A stretch of 64,000 nt of DNA from Azohydromonas caseinilytica. Its GTDB lineage: Bacteria; Pseudomonadota; Gammaproteobacteria; Burkholderiales; Burkholderiaceae_C. Position numbers and translations under genes: made by a program. The stretch spans positions 1 to 64,000 of the forward strand of contig NZ_JABBFW010000003.1 in NCBI RefSeq assembly GCF_012927045.1, read 5' to 3'. The notes under the pieces are model-generated. The model did no database searches and had not been told where the DNA came from. It was given only the letters and a program-made list of their open reading frames with translations. Below, one piece after another: positions 19,950-27,769 of the stretch (position 1 is its first letter; each line of letters starts with the position of its first letter).

Positions 19950-21005
19950 TCAGGCCGGCGGCTGCAGCTGCGATCTCATCCGCGGCGTCATCCACAAGCT
20001 GCCGTCCCGGTGCGCGATCAACGCCTCCACGCCGGCCCACCGGATCAGCGGCGGCGCGTCGCGGCCCAGCACCATGGCGGCGGCACCGATGCCATTGACG
20101 GCTTCCAGCGACTCGCCCACCAGCGTCACGCCATGCGGCCCCTGCGTGGGGTAGCCGGTCTTCGGGTCGAGCACATGGTGGTAGCGCCGCCCGTCGCGCA
20201 CGAAGCAGCGCTCGTAGTCGCCCGAGGAGGCGACGAAGCCGCGGCGCAGCGCCACGACTCCCAGCAGCCGCTCGGGCGCCCGCGGGTCGCGCACGCCCAC
20301 GCGCCACGGCGGCGTGGCGTCGGCGCCCATCGCCACCACGTCGCCGCCGCCGTTGATCAGCGCGGTATTCAGGCCATGGGCGCGCAATACCTCCATGCCG
20401 GCCTGGAGGATATACAGCTTGGCAATTCCACCCAGGTCCAGGCGCATGCCGCGGCGCGATAGATAGGCCCTGCCGGCACGGGCATCTAGTTCCAAATGAC
20501 TATATCCAACGGAGGATAGCCGGCTGGATATATGGGCCGGCGCCGGCATTTGCGGATGATCGGGCCCAAAATGCCACTGCCCGACTGTCCCGACCGTGAC
20601 ATCAAAAGCGCCCGCGCTGCGCCGGGAAACCGATTGGGCCATTTCCAGGACTGTCAATAGTTCCTTGGAAATAGGCACGGGCTGCAGGCCGGCCGCCAGG
20701 CCGATGGCGCTGACGCGGCTCGTGGGCTCGTAATGGCTCATCACCGCCGCCAGCTCGGCCATGCGGGCGAAGGCCGCCTCCACGGCCGGGCGCAGCGAGG
20801 CGGCTTCCTCGCCCTGCGCCGCGATGTCCACGCGCGTGCCCATGAGGTCGCGCGCCTCGCGCAGCCGCACGGCCGGGAGGCCGGCCCGGGCCAGGCGTGG
20901 CCAGGCCGCCACGCAGCCGCCCAATGCGGCAGCAGCCCGGAGCAGTTGCCGGCGGCCGGGCATGGCCGGCGCGGCGAGACACGGCGGCGGAGAGGGACGT
21001 TCCAT
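19950..21005 (-). CDS. apbE: FAD:protein FMN transferase, ApbE/NosX type
   Basis: 351-residue ApbE protein that attaches FMN covalently to a threonine of flavoproteins in the periplasm. A twin-arginine-like leader is visible (GRRQLLRAAAAL, about residues 17-28). Catalytic/binding motifs are MGTRVDIAAQG, DLGGIAKLY, ALINGGGDVVAMG, ASSGDYERCF and HHVLDPKTGYPT. Its target here is very probably NosR, encoded nearby with an SGAT flavinylation motif; this is the NosX role. It is transcribed away from nosZ, just after the cytochrome gene. Bases about 20460-20700, in the middle of the gene, are noticeably AT-richer. An internal ATG at 20963 is an alternative start. Confidence 0.9.
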   Translation of the reverse strand: MERPSPPPCLAAPAMPGRRQLLRAAAALGGCVAAWPRLARAGLPAVRLREARDLMGTRVDIAAQGEEAASLRPAVEAAFARMAELAAVMSHYEPTSRVSAIGLAAGLQPVPISKELLTVLEMAQSVSRRSAGAFDVTVGTVGQWHFGPDHPQMPAPAHISSRLSSVGYSHLELDARAGRAYLSRRGMRLDLGGIAKLYILQAGMEVLRAHGLNTALINGGGDVVAMGADATPPWRVGVRDPRAPERLLGVVALRRGFVASSGDYERCFVRDGRRYHHVLDPKTGYPTQGPHGVTLVGESLEAVNGIGAAAMVLGRDAPPLIRWAGVEALIAHRDGSLWMTPRMRSQLQPPA

Positions 21006-21028
21006 GGCGAATGACCCGGGTACTGCGC

Positions 21029-21424
21029 TCAGCGCGAGCTGGCGACCATGTAGTCCACGGCCGACTTGACCTCGTCATCCGACAGCGTGGTGCTGCCGCC
21101 ACGCGCCGGCATGGCGCCCTTGGCGCCGTTGAAGCCTTCGAGGGCGTGCTTGTAGAGCACGTCCACGCCCTGGGCGATGCGCGGACCCCAATCGGCCTTG
21201 TCGCCGGGCTTCGGCGCCCCGGCCACGCCGGCGGCGTGGCACATCGCGCAGGTCTTGTTGAACACGGACTTGCCGGCGGCGTTCTCCGCCGGCGCGGGGG
21301 TGGCGGCGGGCGCGGGGGCCGCGGCCACGGCGGTCTGCGCCGCGGGGGTGGCCGCCTCCTGCTTGCCGCAGGCGCTCAGCAGGCCCAGCGAAACCAGCAG
21401 CAGGGACAGTGTGAGATGTTTCAT
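21029..21424 (-). CDS. Small c-type cytochrome lipoprotein (cytochrome c5-like)
   Basis: 131-residue class I cytochrome c. A lipoprotein signal ends LLSAC (Cys at about 20), followed by an Ala/Pro-rich linker of roughly 30 residues. The heme motif is CAMCH in FNKTCAMCHAAGVAGAP, and the distal Met lies in GAMPARGG. This is the cytochrome c5 pattern. It lies between apbE and nosZ, divergent from nosZ, 23 bp upstream of apbE and probably co-transcribed with it. A role as electron donor to NosZ is inferred from position. The ATG at 21424 gives a clean signal peptide; a longer in-frame reading is rejected. Confidence 0.88.
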   Translation of the reverse strand: MKHLTLSLLLVSLGLLSACGKQEAATPAAQTAVAAAPAPAATPAPAENAAGKSVFNKTCAMCHAAGVAGAPKPGDKADWGPRIAQGVDVLYKHALEGFNGAKGAMPARGGSTTLSDDEVKSAVDYMVASSR

Positions 21425-21505
21425 GATTTGAGAGACAGGGCGGTAATTGCGATGAGAAATTCTAGAAGCGGTTTTCAAACCCCTTTGCACCGCATGCCGC
21501 GCGAC

Positions 21506-21519
21506 TTGATCCAGCGCAA
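21506..21519. promoter_or_regulatory. Possible FNR/DNR-type site upstream of nosZ
   Basis: TTGAT (21506-21510), CCAG, CGCAA (21515-21519): the left half is a perfect FNR-family half-site and the right half matches ATCAA at three of five positions. It lies 118 bp before the nosZ start, in an AT-rich stretch containing CATAAAT at 21556-21562. The spacing to any -10 is not convincing, so this is a weak candidate. Confidence 0.3.
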
Positions 21520-21636
21520 ATCCATACTCCCGCGCCCCACCAATCATTCAGCCTGCATAAATGGCCGGCGGACACCAGAAAATTGGACCATCGCCCGCCA
21601 AGAGGCAAAAACTTGAACTGGTTTAAGGAAATTTCC

Positions 21637-23571
21637 ATGGACGTGGGCGTGAAAAATAAACTGGCGGCTCCCGAAACCGGCATGGCGCGTCGCCGCTTCC
21701 TGAATACCGCGGCCGCCGCCGGCCTGGCCGGCGTGGGCATGGCGGCCTGCTCCGAGAAGCCGGCTTCGGCCCCGGTGGCCAAGGCGTCGGCGCCGAGCGC
21801 GCAGCCCAACCCCGGCGAAGGCGCCGGCAGCATCCACCTCAAGCCGGGCGAACTCGATACCTACTACGGCCTGTGGAGCGGCGGCCACAGCGGCGACATG
21901 CGCGTGCTGGGCCTGCCCTCGGGACGCGAGATCACGCGCATCCCCTGCTTCGTGCCGGACGCGCTGGTGGGCTGGGGCATCACCAACGAGTCCAAGAAGG
22001 TCATGGGCACCAAGCCCGACGGCAGCCTGAAGTACACGGTGGCCGACAGCCACCACGTGCACGCCTCCTACAAGGACGGCAACTACGACGGCCGCTACGC
22101 CTGGATCAACGACAAGATCAATTCCCGCCTGGCGCGCATCCGGCTGGACTACTTCGTCTGCGACAAGATCACCGAGCTGCCCAACGTGCAGGGCTTCCAC
22201 GGCATCTTCCCCGACAAGCGCGACCCGGTGGACCCGGCCATCAACTACACCACGCGCGTGTTCTGCGGCGCCGAGTTCCACGTGCCGCTGTCGCTGGCCG
22301 ACATCGACAAGCCGGAGAAGTACAGGACGCTCTTCAGCTGCGTGGACGCCGAGAGCATGGAGCTGCGCTGGCAGGTGCTGATCGACGGCAACTGCGACCT
22401 CACCGCCACCTCCTACGACGGCAAGCTCGCCGCCACCAACCAGTACAACGTGGAGGGCGGCGCCAAGTACGAGGACATGATGTCCGCCGAGCGCGATGCC
22501 TGCCTGTTCTTCAACATCGCCCGCATCGAGGCGGCGGTGAAGGCCGGCAAGTTCAAGACCATCGGCGACTCCAAGGTGCCCGTGGTGGACGGCACGCGCG
22601 AGGCCAACACCGACCCCAAGACCGCCCTCACCGCCTACGTCAGCGTGCCCAAGAACCCGCACGGCGTGAATGCCAGCCCCGACGGCAAGTACTTCATCTG
22701 CGCCGGCAAGCTCTCGCCCACGGGCACCGTCATCGAGCTGCAGAAGGTGCTGGACTGGTTCGACGGCAAGCTGGAGAAGGCCGACCAGGCCATCGTGGCC
22801 GAGGTCGAGCTGGGCCTGGGCCCGCTGCACACCGCCTTCGACGGCCGCGGCAACGGCTACACCACGCTGTTCCTCGACAGCCAGGTGGTGAAGTGGAACA
22901 TCGAGGCCGCCATCAAGTTCCACGCCGGCGACAAGAGCGCCAAGTACGTGGTGGACCGCGTGGACGTGCAGTACCAGCCCGGCCACGTCAACGCCTCGCA
23001 GTCGGAAACCGTGGCTGCCGACGGCAAGTGGCTGGCCGTGGGCTGCAAGTTCTCCAAGGACCGCTTCCTGCCCGCCGGACCGCTGCACCCGGAAAACGAG
23101 CAGCTCATCGACATCTCGGGCGAGAAAATGGTGTTGCTGGCCGACCACCCGGTACGCGGCGAGCCGCACGACTTCATCATCTTCAAGCGCGAGCTGGTGC
23201 GCCCCAAGCCGGTCTACGAGCTCGGCGACTCCGACATCGCGGTCAAGGACCCGAAGGACAGCGGCGTCGAGCGCAACGGCAAGAAGGTCACCGTCAGGCT
23301 GACGTCGCAGGCGCCGGCCTTCAGCCTGCGCGAGTTCCGCGTCAAGAAGGGCGACGAGGTCACGCTGATCCTGACCAACCTCGACAAGGTCGAGGACCTG
23401 ACGCACGGCTTCGCGATCCCCAAATACAACGTCAACTTCATCGTCAACCCGCAGGAGACGAAGTCGGTGACCTTCATCGCCGACAAGCCGGGCGTGTTCT
23501 GGGCCTACTGCACGCACTTCTGCCACGCGCTGCACCTGGAGATGCGCAGCCGGATGATCGTCGAGGCCTGA
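21637..23571 (+). CDS. nosZ: Nitrous-oxide reductase
   Basis: 644-residue periplasmic copper enzyme that reduces N2O to N2. A twin-arginine leader with MARRRFLNTAAAAGLAG marks it as a Tat-exported clade I enzyme. The seven His expected to bind CuZ are all visible in SGGHSGD, DSHHVHAS, AEFHVPL, KNPHGVNAS, GPLHTAFDG and GHVNAS. The C-terminal CuA domain has ligands in HGFAIPKYNV and YCTHFCHALHLEM; the residue between the two Cys that is usually Trp is His here. The start at 21637 has AAGGAA seven bases upstream; a longer in-frame reading from 21583 lacks support. It is first in nosZRDFYL. Confidence 0.97.
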   Translation: MDVGVKNKLAAPETGMARRRFLNTAAAAGLAGVGMAACSEKPASAPVAKASAPSAQPNPGEGAGSIHLKPGELDTYYGLWSGGHSGDMRVLGLPSGREITRIPCFVPDALVGWGITNESKKVMGTKPDGSLKYTVADSHHVHASYKDGNYDGRYAWINDKINSRLARIRLDYFVCDKITELPNVQGFHGIFPDKRDPVDPAINYTTRVFCGAEFHVPLSLADIDKPEKYRTLFSCVDAESMELRWQVLIDGNCDLTATSYDGKLAATNQYNVEGGAKYEDMMSAERDACLFFNIARIEAAVKAGKFKTIGDSKVPVVDGTREANTDPKTALTAYVSVPKNPHGVNASPDGKYFICAGKLSPTGTVIELQKVLDWFDGKLEKADQAIVAEVELGLGPLHTAFDGRGNGYTTLFLDSQVVKWNIEAAIKFHAGDKSAKYVVDRVDVQYQPGHVNASQSETVAADGKWLAVGCKFSKDRFLPAGPLHPENEQLIDISGEKMVLLADHPVRGEPHDFIIFKRELVRPKPVYELGDSDIAVKDPKDSGVERNGKKVTVRLTSQAPAFSLREFRVKKGDEVTLILTNLDKVEDLTHGFAIPKYNVNFIVNPQETKSVTFIADKPGVFWAYCTHFCHALHLEMRSRMIVEA

Positions 23572-23608
23572 CCCGCCGCCCTCCACGAAGTCCGCAAATG
23601 CCCGAGTT

Positions 23609-23672
23609 CCGTTCGGGCTGAGCCTGTCGAAGCCCTAGGGCGCCTGCCCTTCGACAGGCTCAGGGCGAACGG
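23609..23672. repeat. Dispersed palindromic repeat, copy 2 (between nosZ and nosR)
   Basis: Outer arms CCGTTCG (23609-23615) and CGAACGG (23666-23672) flank a perfect 15-base inverted repeat CTGAGCCTGTCGAAG (23618-23632) and CTTCGACAGGCTCAG (23649-23663). It fills most of the nosZ-nosR spacer and ends three bases before the proposed nosR start. It belongs to the same family as 8622-8661 and 27644-27761. The transcript would form a very stable hairpin. Confidence 0.92.
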
Positions 23673-23675
23673 GTA

Positions 23676-25919
23676 ATGGCTCATTCGGCACCTGCTGCAG
23701 GTCCGCATGACGCCGCTCCCCGGTCCTTCCAACTGCCCATGATGTTGTCCCTCCTGCTGCGCCTGTGTGCGCTGGCCGCCGCGCTGCTGGGCGCCTCGCC
23801 GCTGTGGGCCACCGCCTACGAGGCCGAGTTGCCCCAGGGCATCCACGGCCCGCGCCTGTGCGACTTCGCGCCCTGCGCCGAGGTCTTCCCCGGCGCGACC
23901 TCGTTTTCCGGGCGCAAGGGCCAGCCGCCCTACGTCGAGGCCTACGCCGACGACCACGGCCAGCCCAAGCTGCTGGGCTACGTGATGCTGTCCACCGACA
24001 TCACCGACACGCCCGCCTACTCGGGCAAGCCGGTGGTCACGCTCATCGGCATGGACCTGCAGGGCCGCTTCACGGGCGTGAAGGTGCTCAAGCACTCCGA
24101 GCCCATCCTGCTGCTGGGCATCCCCGAATCCGCGCTGACGAAGTTCAACGACCAGTACCTGGGCAAGTTCGTCGGCGACAACATCGAGATCGGCCGCTCG
24201 CGCCCCGACGAGGGCGTCATCGGCCTGGACGCCATCTCCGGCGCCACCGTCACCGTGATCGCGCAGAACCAGGTCATGCTGGCCAGCGGCGCCGCCGTGG
24301 CACGCCAGACCGGCATCCTGGCCCCGACGCTGCGGCCACAAGCCAAGTTCACCGACACCGGGCGCCGGCCCGACTGGGCCGCGCTGGTGGCCGAGGGCAG
24401 CGTGCAGCGCCTGGTGGTGATGCCCGAGCAGGTCGGGCTGGAGAAGAACGGCGGCACGCCCTTCATCGAGCTGTGGTTCGGCCTGCTCAACCCGCCCGAC
24501 GCGGGGCGCGCGCTGCTGGGCGCGGACGGCTGGAAGCAGCTCATGGATCGCCTCAAGCCGGGCGAGCAGGCGCTGTTCGTGGTCCGCAGCGCCGGCGCCG
24601 AGTCCTTCAAGGGCTCGGGCTTCGTGCGCGGGGGCCTCTACGACCGCGTGCAGGTGCGCCAGGGCATGGACACCTTCACCTTCCGCGACCTGGACTACCT
24701 CAACCTCTACGGCCTGGCGGCCGCCGGCGCGCCGCGCTACACCGAGTCGGCGATCTTCATCGTGCGCTCGCCGGCCTTCTCGGCCGCCTGGCCCTGGAAG
24801 CTGAGCTTCCTGGGCAACCGCGTGGACCGCGCCACCGGCACGCGCAGCTTCACCAGCTTCGAGGCCGCCTACTGGCTGCCGGCCTCGGCGCTGGAAGGCG
24901 GCCGCCCGGTGGTGGAGGAACCCCAGGCGCCGTGGGTCAAGGTGTGGAAGGCGCGCGCGGTGGAGATCGCGCTCTTCGCCGCCCTGCTGGTGGCGGTGGC
25001 CACGGTCTATGCCCTGCGCGACCAGCTCACGCGCCGGTCCACGCGCAAGAACAAGTGGCCGGTCAACGCCTTCAAGTACTCGGCCTGGCTGCTGAGCATC
25101 GGCTTCGTGGGCTTCGGCGCGATGGCGCAGCCCTCGGTGACGCAGGTGCTCACCTGGTTCCACGCACTGCTGTTCCACTGGACCTGGGCGCTGTTCCTGA
25201 GCGACCCGTTCATCTTCCTGTTCTGGATCTTCATCATCGTCACGGTCTTCGTCTGGGGCCGGGGCCTGTTCTGCGGCTGGCTATGCCCCTTCGGCTCGCT
25301 GTCGGAGCTGCTGTTCAAGCTGGGCGGCGCCCTGGGCCTCAAGCGCTTCCAGCGCGCGCTCCCCCAACGCCTGCACGACCGGCTGAAGTGGATCAAGTAC
25401 GGCGTCTTCTTCGGCCTGCTGGCGGTGTCGATGTTCTCCATGGGCCTGGCCGAGAAGCTGGCCGAGGTGGAGCCCTTCAAGACCACGTTCCTGGTCGGCT
25501 GGGGCCAGCGCGCCTGGCCGTACACGCTGTTCGCCGCCGGCATCCTGGGGCTGTCCCTGTTCGTGGAGCGGCCCTTCTGCAAGTACCTGTGCCCGCTGGG
25601 CGCGTCGCTGGCGATGCCGTCCACGTTCCGCTGGTTCGGGCTGCGCCGCAAGCAGGCCTGCAGCACCTGCAAGGCCTGCGCCGTGGGCTGCGGGGCGCAG
25701 GCCATCGACGCCGACGGCCGCATCGACCACCGCGAGTGCCTGCATTGCCTGGACTGCATGGTGCTCTACACCGACACCCATGCCTGCCCGCCGCTGGCCA
25801 AGGAGAGGAAGCGCCGCGAGCGCGAAGGCCTGCCGCTGACACCCATCGGCCGCGACGGCCACTTCATCCCCATCGTTCCCGTCGCCACCGGGCCGGCCCG
25901 TCCGGCGCCCAAAGGATGA
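23676..25919 (+). CDS. nosR: NosR, flavin/iron-sulfur electron-transfer protein for N2O reduction
   Basis: 747-residue membrane protein needed for nos expression and electron supply to NosZ. Order of parts: hydrophobic leader (MMLSLLLRLCALAAALLG, about residues 22-39), periplasmic FMN-binding domain with flavinylation motif DAISGATVTV (about 187-196), several membrane segments with the NapH/NosR CxxxCP motifs GLFCGWLCPFGS and CKYLCPLGAS, and a cytoplasmic two-[4Fe-4S] end, CSTCKACAVGCGAQAI and CLHCLDCMVLYTD. The FMN threonine is the expected ApbE target. The ATG at 23676 directly follows the palindromic repeat and lacks a ribosome site; ATGs at 23739/23742 are alternatives. Confidence 0.94.
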   Translation: MAHSAPAAGPHDAAPRSFQLPMMLSLLLRLCALAAALLGASPLWATAYEAELPQGIHGPRLCDFAPCAEVFPGATSFSGRKGQPPYVEAYADDHGQPKLLGYVMLSTDITDTPAYSGKPVVTLIGMDLQGRFTGVKVLKHSEPILLLGIPESALTKFNDQYLGKFVGDNIEIGRSRPDEGVIGLDAISGATVTVIAQNQVMLASGAAVARQTGILAPTLRPQAKFTDTGRRPDWAALVAEGSVQRLVVMPEQVGLEKNGGTPFIELWFGLLNPPDAGRALLGADGWKQLMDRLKPGEQALFVVRSAGAESFKGSGFVRGGLYDRVQVRQGMDTFTFRDLDYLNLYGLAAAGAPRYTESAIFIVRSPAFSAAWPWKLSFLGNRVDRATGTRSFTSFEAAYWLPASALEGGRPVVEEPQAPWVKVWKARAVEIALFAALLVAVATVYALRDQLTRRSTRKNKWPVNAFKYSAWLLSIGFVGFGAMAQPSVTQVLTWFHALLFHWTWALFLSDPFIFLFWIFIIVTVFVWGRGLFCGWLCPFGSLSELLFKLGGALGLKRFQRALPQRLHDRLKWIKYGVFFGLLAVSMFSMGLAEKLAEVEPFKTTFLVGWGQRAWPYTLFAAGILGLSLFVERPFCKYLCPLGASLAMPSTFRWFGLRRKQACSTCKACAVGCGAQAIDADGRIDHRECLHCLDCMVLYTDTHACPPLAKERKRREREGLPLTPIGRDGHFIPIVPVATGPARPAPKG

Positions 25920-26350
25920 ACGCCATGGTCGATCCCCGCATGCCCACCGATCCGGCCGAGCCGCCCTTTGCCGCTGCGCGCGGCCTGGGCCGGCTGCGCG
26001 CCGAGGCCTGGGACCACCTCTGGCCCTGGCGCCGCGGCGTGGCCGCTCCGCATGCGGCCCTGCGCGCGGCCGGCGTCTCGCTGGCGCTGGCGGCCACCAT
26101 CGCCTGGGTGCTGGGCGCCGCGGGCGAGCTGCGCGCGGGCGCGCTCATCGCCTGGTGGTTCGGCTGGAGCGTGTACGAGGTGCTGATCCGGCTGCACGCC
26201 AAGCGCTACGTCAAGGACGGTCCCTGGTGGGGCCGGCGCTGGCGCGTCGCCGGCGTGATGGACATGCTGTGCTACGTCGGCTTCAAGAACCTGCTTATCG
26301 GCGCGGCGCTGTTCCTGGCGCTGCGGGCACTGGGCACGGTGGTGGTGTGA
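25916..26350 (+). CDS. Small membrane protein of unknown function between nosR and nosD
   Basis: 144-residue protein not matched to a named family. It starts ATG 25916, overlapping the nosR stop as ATGA, and ends 2 bp before nosD, so it is locked into the nos operon. An N-terminal soluble part contains RAEAWDHLWPWRRGVAAPH. Hydrophobic segments are AGVSLALAATIAWVLGAAG and LRAGALIAWWFGWSVYEVLI. A basic loop, RLHAKRYVKDGPWWGRRWR, follows, then a final hydrophobic segment GFKNLLIGAALFLALRAL. Similar small proteins occur in other betaproteobacterial nos clusters. A membrane accessory role in N2O respiration is suggested by location only. Confidence 0.8.
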   Translation: MNAMVDPRMPTDPAEPPFAAARGLGRLRAEAWDHLWPWRRGVAAPHAALRAAGVSLALAATIAWVLGAAGELRAGALIAWWFGWSVYEVLIRLHAKRYVKDGPWWGRRWRVAGVMDMLCYVGFKNLLIGAALFLALRALGTVVV

Positions 26351-26352
26351 CG

Positions 26353-27633
26353 ATGGCTGCGACACGCCGACTGGCCTGCCTGCTGAGCCTGCTGAGCCTG
26401 CTGCTGCCGCTGGCGCTGCAGGCCGCCACCTGGACGGTGCGCCCCGGCGAGGCCATCCAGCCGGTGCTCGACCGCGCCGCCGCCGGCGACGTGGTGGAGA
26501 TCCACCGCGGCCACTACGCCGGCAACCTGCGCATCGTGAAACCGCTGACGCTGCGCGGCGTGCAGCGCCCCACCCTCAGCGGCGGCCTGCGCGGCGACAC
26601 CATCCGCGTCACGGCGCCGGACGTCACCATCGAGGGGCTGATCGTGCGCGACTCCGGCGACAGCCTGTTGCAGCAGAACGCGGGCATCTACGTCGCGCCG
26701 GGCTCGCACCGCGCGGCGGTACGGCGCTGCGACCTGGTCTACAACCTGTTCGGGTTGTGGATCGAGAAAGCCGACGACGTGCGCATCGAGCACAACCTGA
26801 TCGTGGGCAAGCGCGACTACGGCTCCTCGCAGCGCGGCAACGGCGTGCAGCTCTACAACACCACCGGCGCGCGCATCGAGGGCAACCACATCAGCTTCGT
26901 GCGCGACGCGCTCTACGTGGACGTCTCGCACCACGCGGTGTTCCGCGGCAACCGGCTGCACCACAGCCGCTACGGCACCCACTACATGAACTCCTACCAC
27001 AACCTGTGGGAGGACAACGACAGCTACCGCAACCGCGGCGGCCTGGCGCTGATGGAGGTGCGCGACCAGGTCGTGCGCAACAACCGCGCCTGGGACAACA
27101 GCGACCACGGGATCATGCTGCGCACGCTGCAGGACTCGGTGATCGAGAACAACGTGGTGGCGGGCAACGCCCGCGGCTTCTTCATCTACGACGTGGAGTA
27201 CGCGCGGCTGCAGGGCAACCTGGTGGTGAACAACCAGGTGGGCGTGCACCTCTCGGCCGGCTCCACCCGCAACCGCGTCGAGGGCAACGACTTCGTCGCC
27301 AACCGCGAGCAGGTGCGCTACGTGGGCGCACGCGACGAGACCTGGGGCGCCGAGAGCGGCAACCACTGGAGCAACTACCTGGGCTGGGACCGCGACGGCG
27401 ACGGCCATGGCGACCTGCGCTACGAGGCCAACGACCTGGTGGACCGCCTGGTGTGGCGCCACCCCGCGGCGCGGCTGCTGCTGGCCAGCCCGGCGGTGCA
27501 GGCGCTGCGCCTGGTGGGCCAGCAGTTCCCCGTGCTGCGCGTGCCCAGCGTGGTCGATCCCAAGCCGCGCATGCGTCCGGCGCACCCGGACTGGAAGGAA
27601 TGGAATGGAAAGCAGTCTTCGCCCGAGCCCTGA
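26353..27633 (+). CDS. nosD: NosD, periplasmic parallel beta-helix protein of CuZ assembly
   Basis: 426-residue exported protein with a Sec signal (ending LALQAA, about residue 25) followed by many right-handed beta-helix (CASH-type) repeats, for example VTIEGLIVRDSG, VRIEHNLIVG, ARIEGNHISF, AVFRGNRLHH and SVIENNVVAG. NosD works with NosF and NosY in copper/sulfur delivery to the CuZ site of NosZ. A conserved AESGNHWSNYLGWDRDGDG is near the C-terminus. The ATG at 26353 is 2 bp after the previous stop. It is followed by an expanded repeat region before nosF. Confidence 0.95.
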   Translation: MAATRRLACLLSLLSLLLPLALQAATWTVRPGEAIQPVLDRAAAGDVVEIHRGHYAGNLRIVKPLTLRGVQRPTLSGGLRGDTIRVTAPDVTIEGLIVRDSGDSLLQQNAGIYVAPGSHRAAVRRCDLVYNLFGLWIEKADDVRIEHNLIVGKRDYGSSQRGNGVQLYNTTGARIEGNHISFVRDALYVDVSHHAVFRGNRLHHSRYGTHYMNSYHNLWEDNDSYRNRGGLALMEVRDQVVRNNRAWDNSDHGIMLRTLQDSVIENNVVAGNARGFFIYDVEYARLQGNLVVNNQVGVHLSAGSTRNRVEGNDFVANREQVRYVGARDETWGAESGNHWSNYLGWDRDGDGHGDLRYEANDLVDRLVWRHPAARLLLASPAVQALRLVGQQFPVLRVPSVVDPKPRMRPAHPDWKEWNGKQSSPEP

Positions 27634-27643
27634 GATGGGAGCG

Positions 27644-27761
27644 CCGTTCGTGCCCAAAGACGCCGCTCGGGCCGAGCCCTTCGACAAGCTCAGGACAGGC
27701 CCTGTCGAAGCCCCGCGGCCCGACTGGCACGCAAGCCCTTCGACAAGCTCGGGGCGAACGG
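27644..27761. repeat. Dispersed palindromic repeat, copy 3, expanded (between nosD and nosF)
   Basis: Bounded by CCGTTCG (27644-27650) and CGAACGG (27755-27761). Inside are GCCCTTCGACAAGCTCAGG (starting about 27676), CAGGCCCTGTCGAAGCC (about 27696-27712) and GCCCTTCGACAAGCTCGGG (about 27735-27753). It is a compound of nearly two units and the longest of the three copies. It fills the nosD-nosF spacer, and the probable nosF GTG start lies nine bases after it. Confidence 0.88.
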
Positions 27762-27769
27762 GACAACAC

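Noticed and set aside
21506..21519. Confident FNR box for nosZ
   Set aside because: Only the left half matches well and the distance to a -10 is wrong for a class II site, so it is kept only as a weak candidate.
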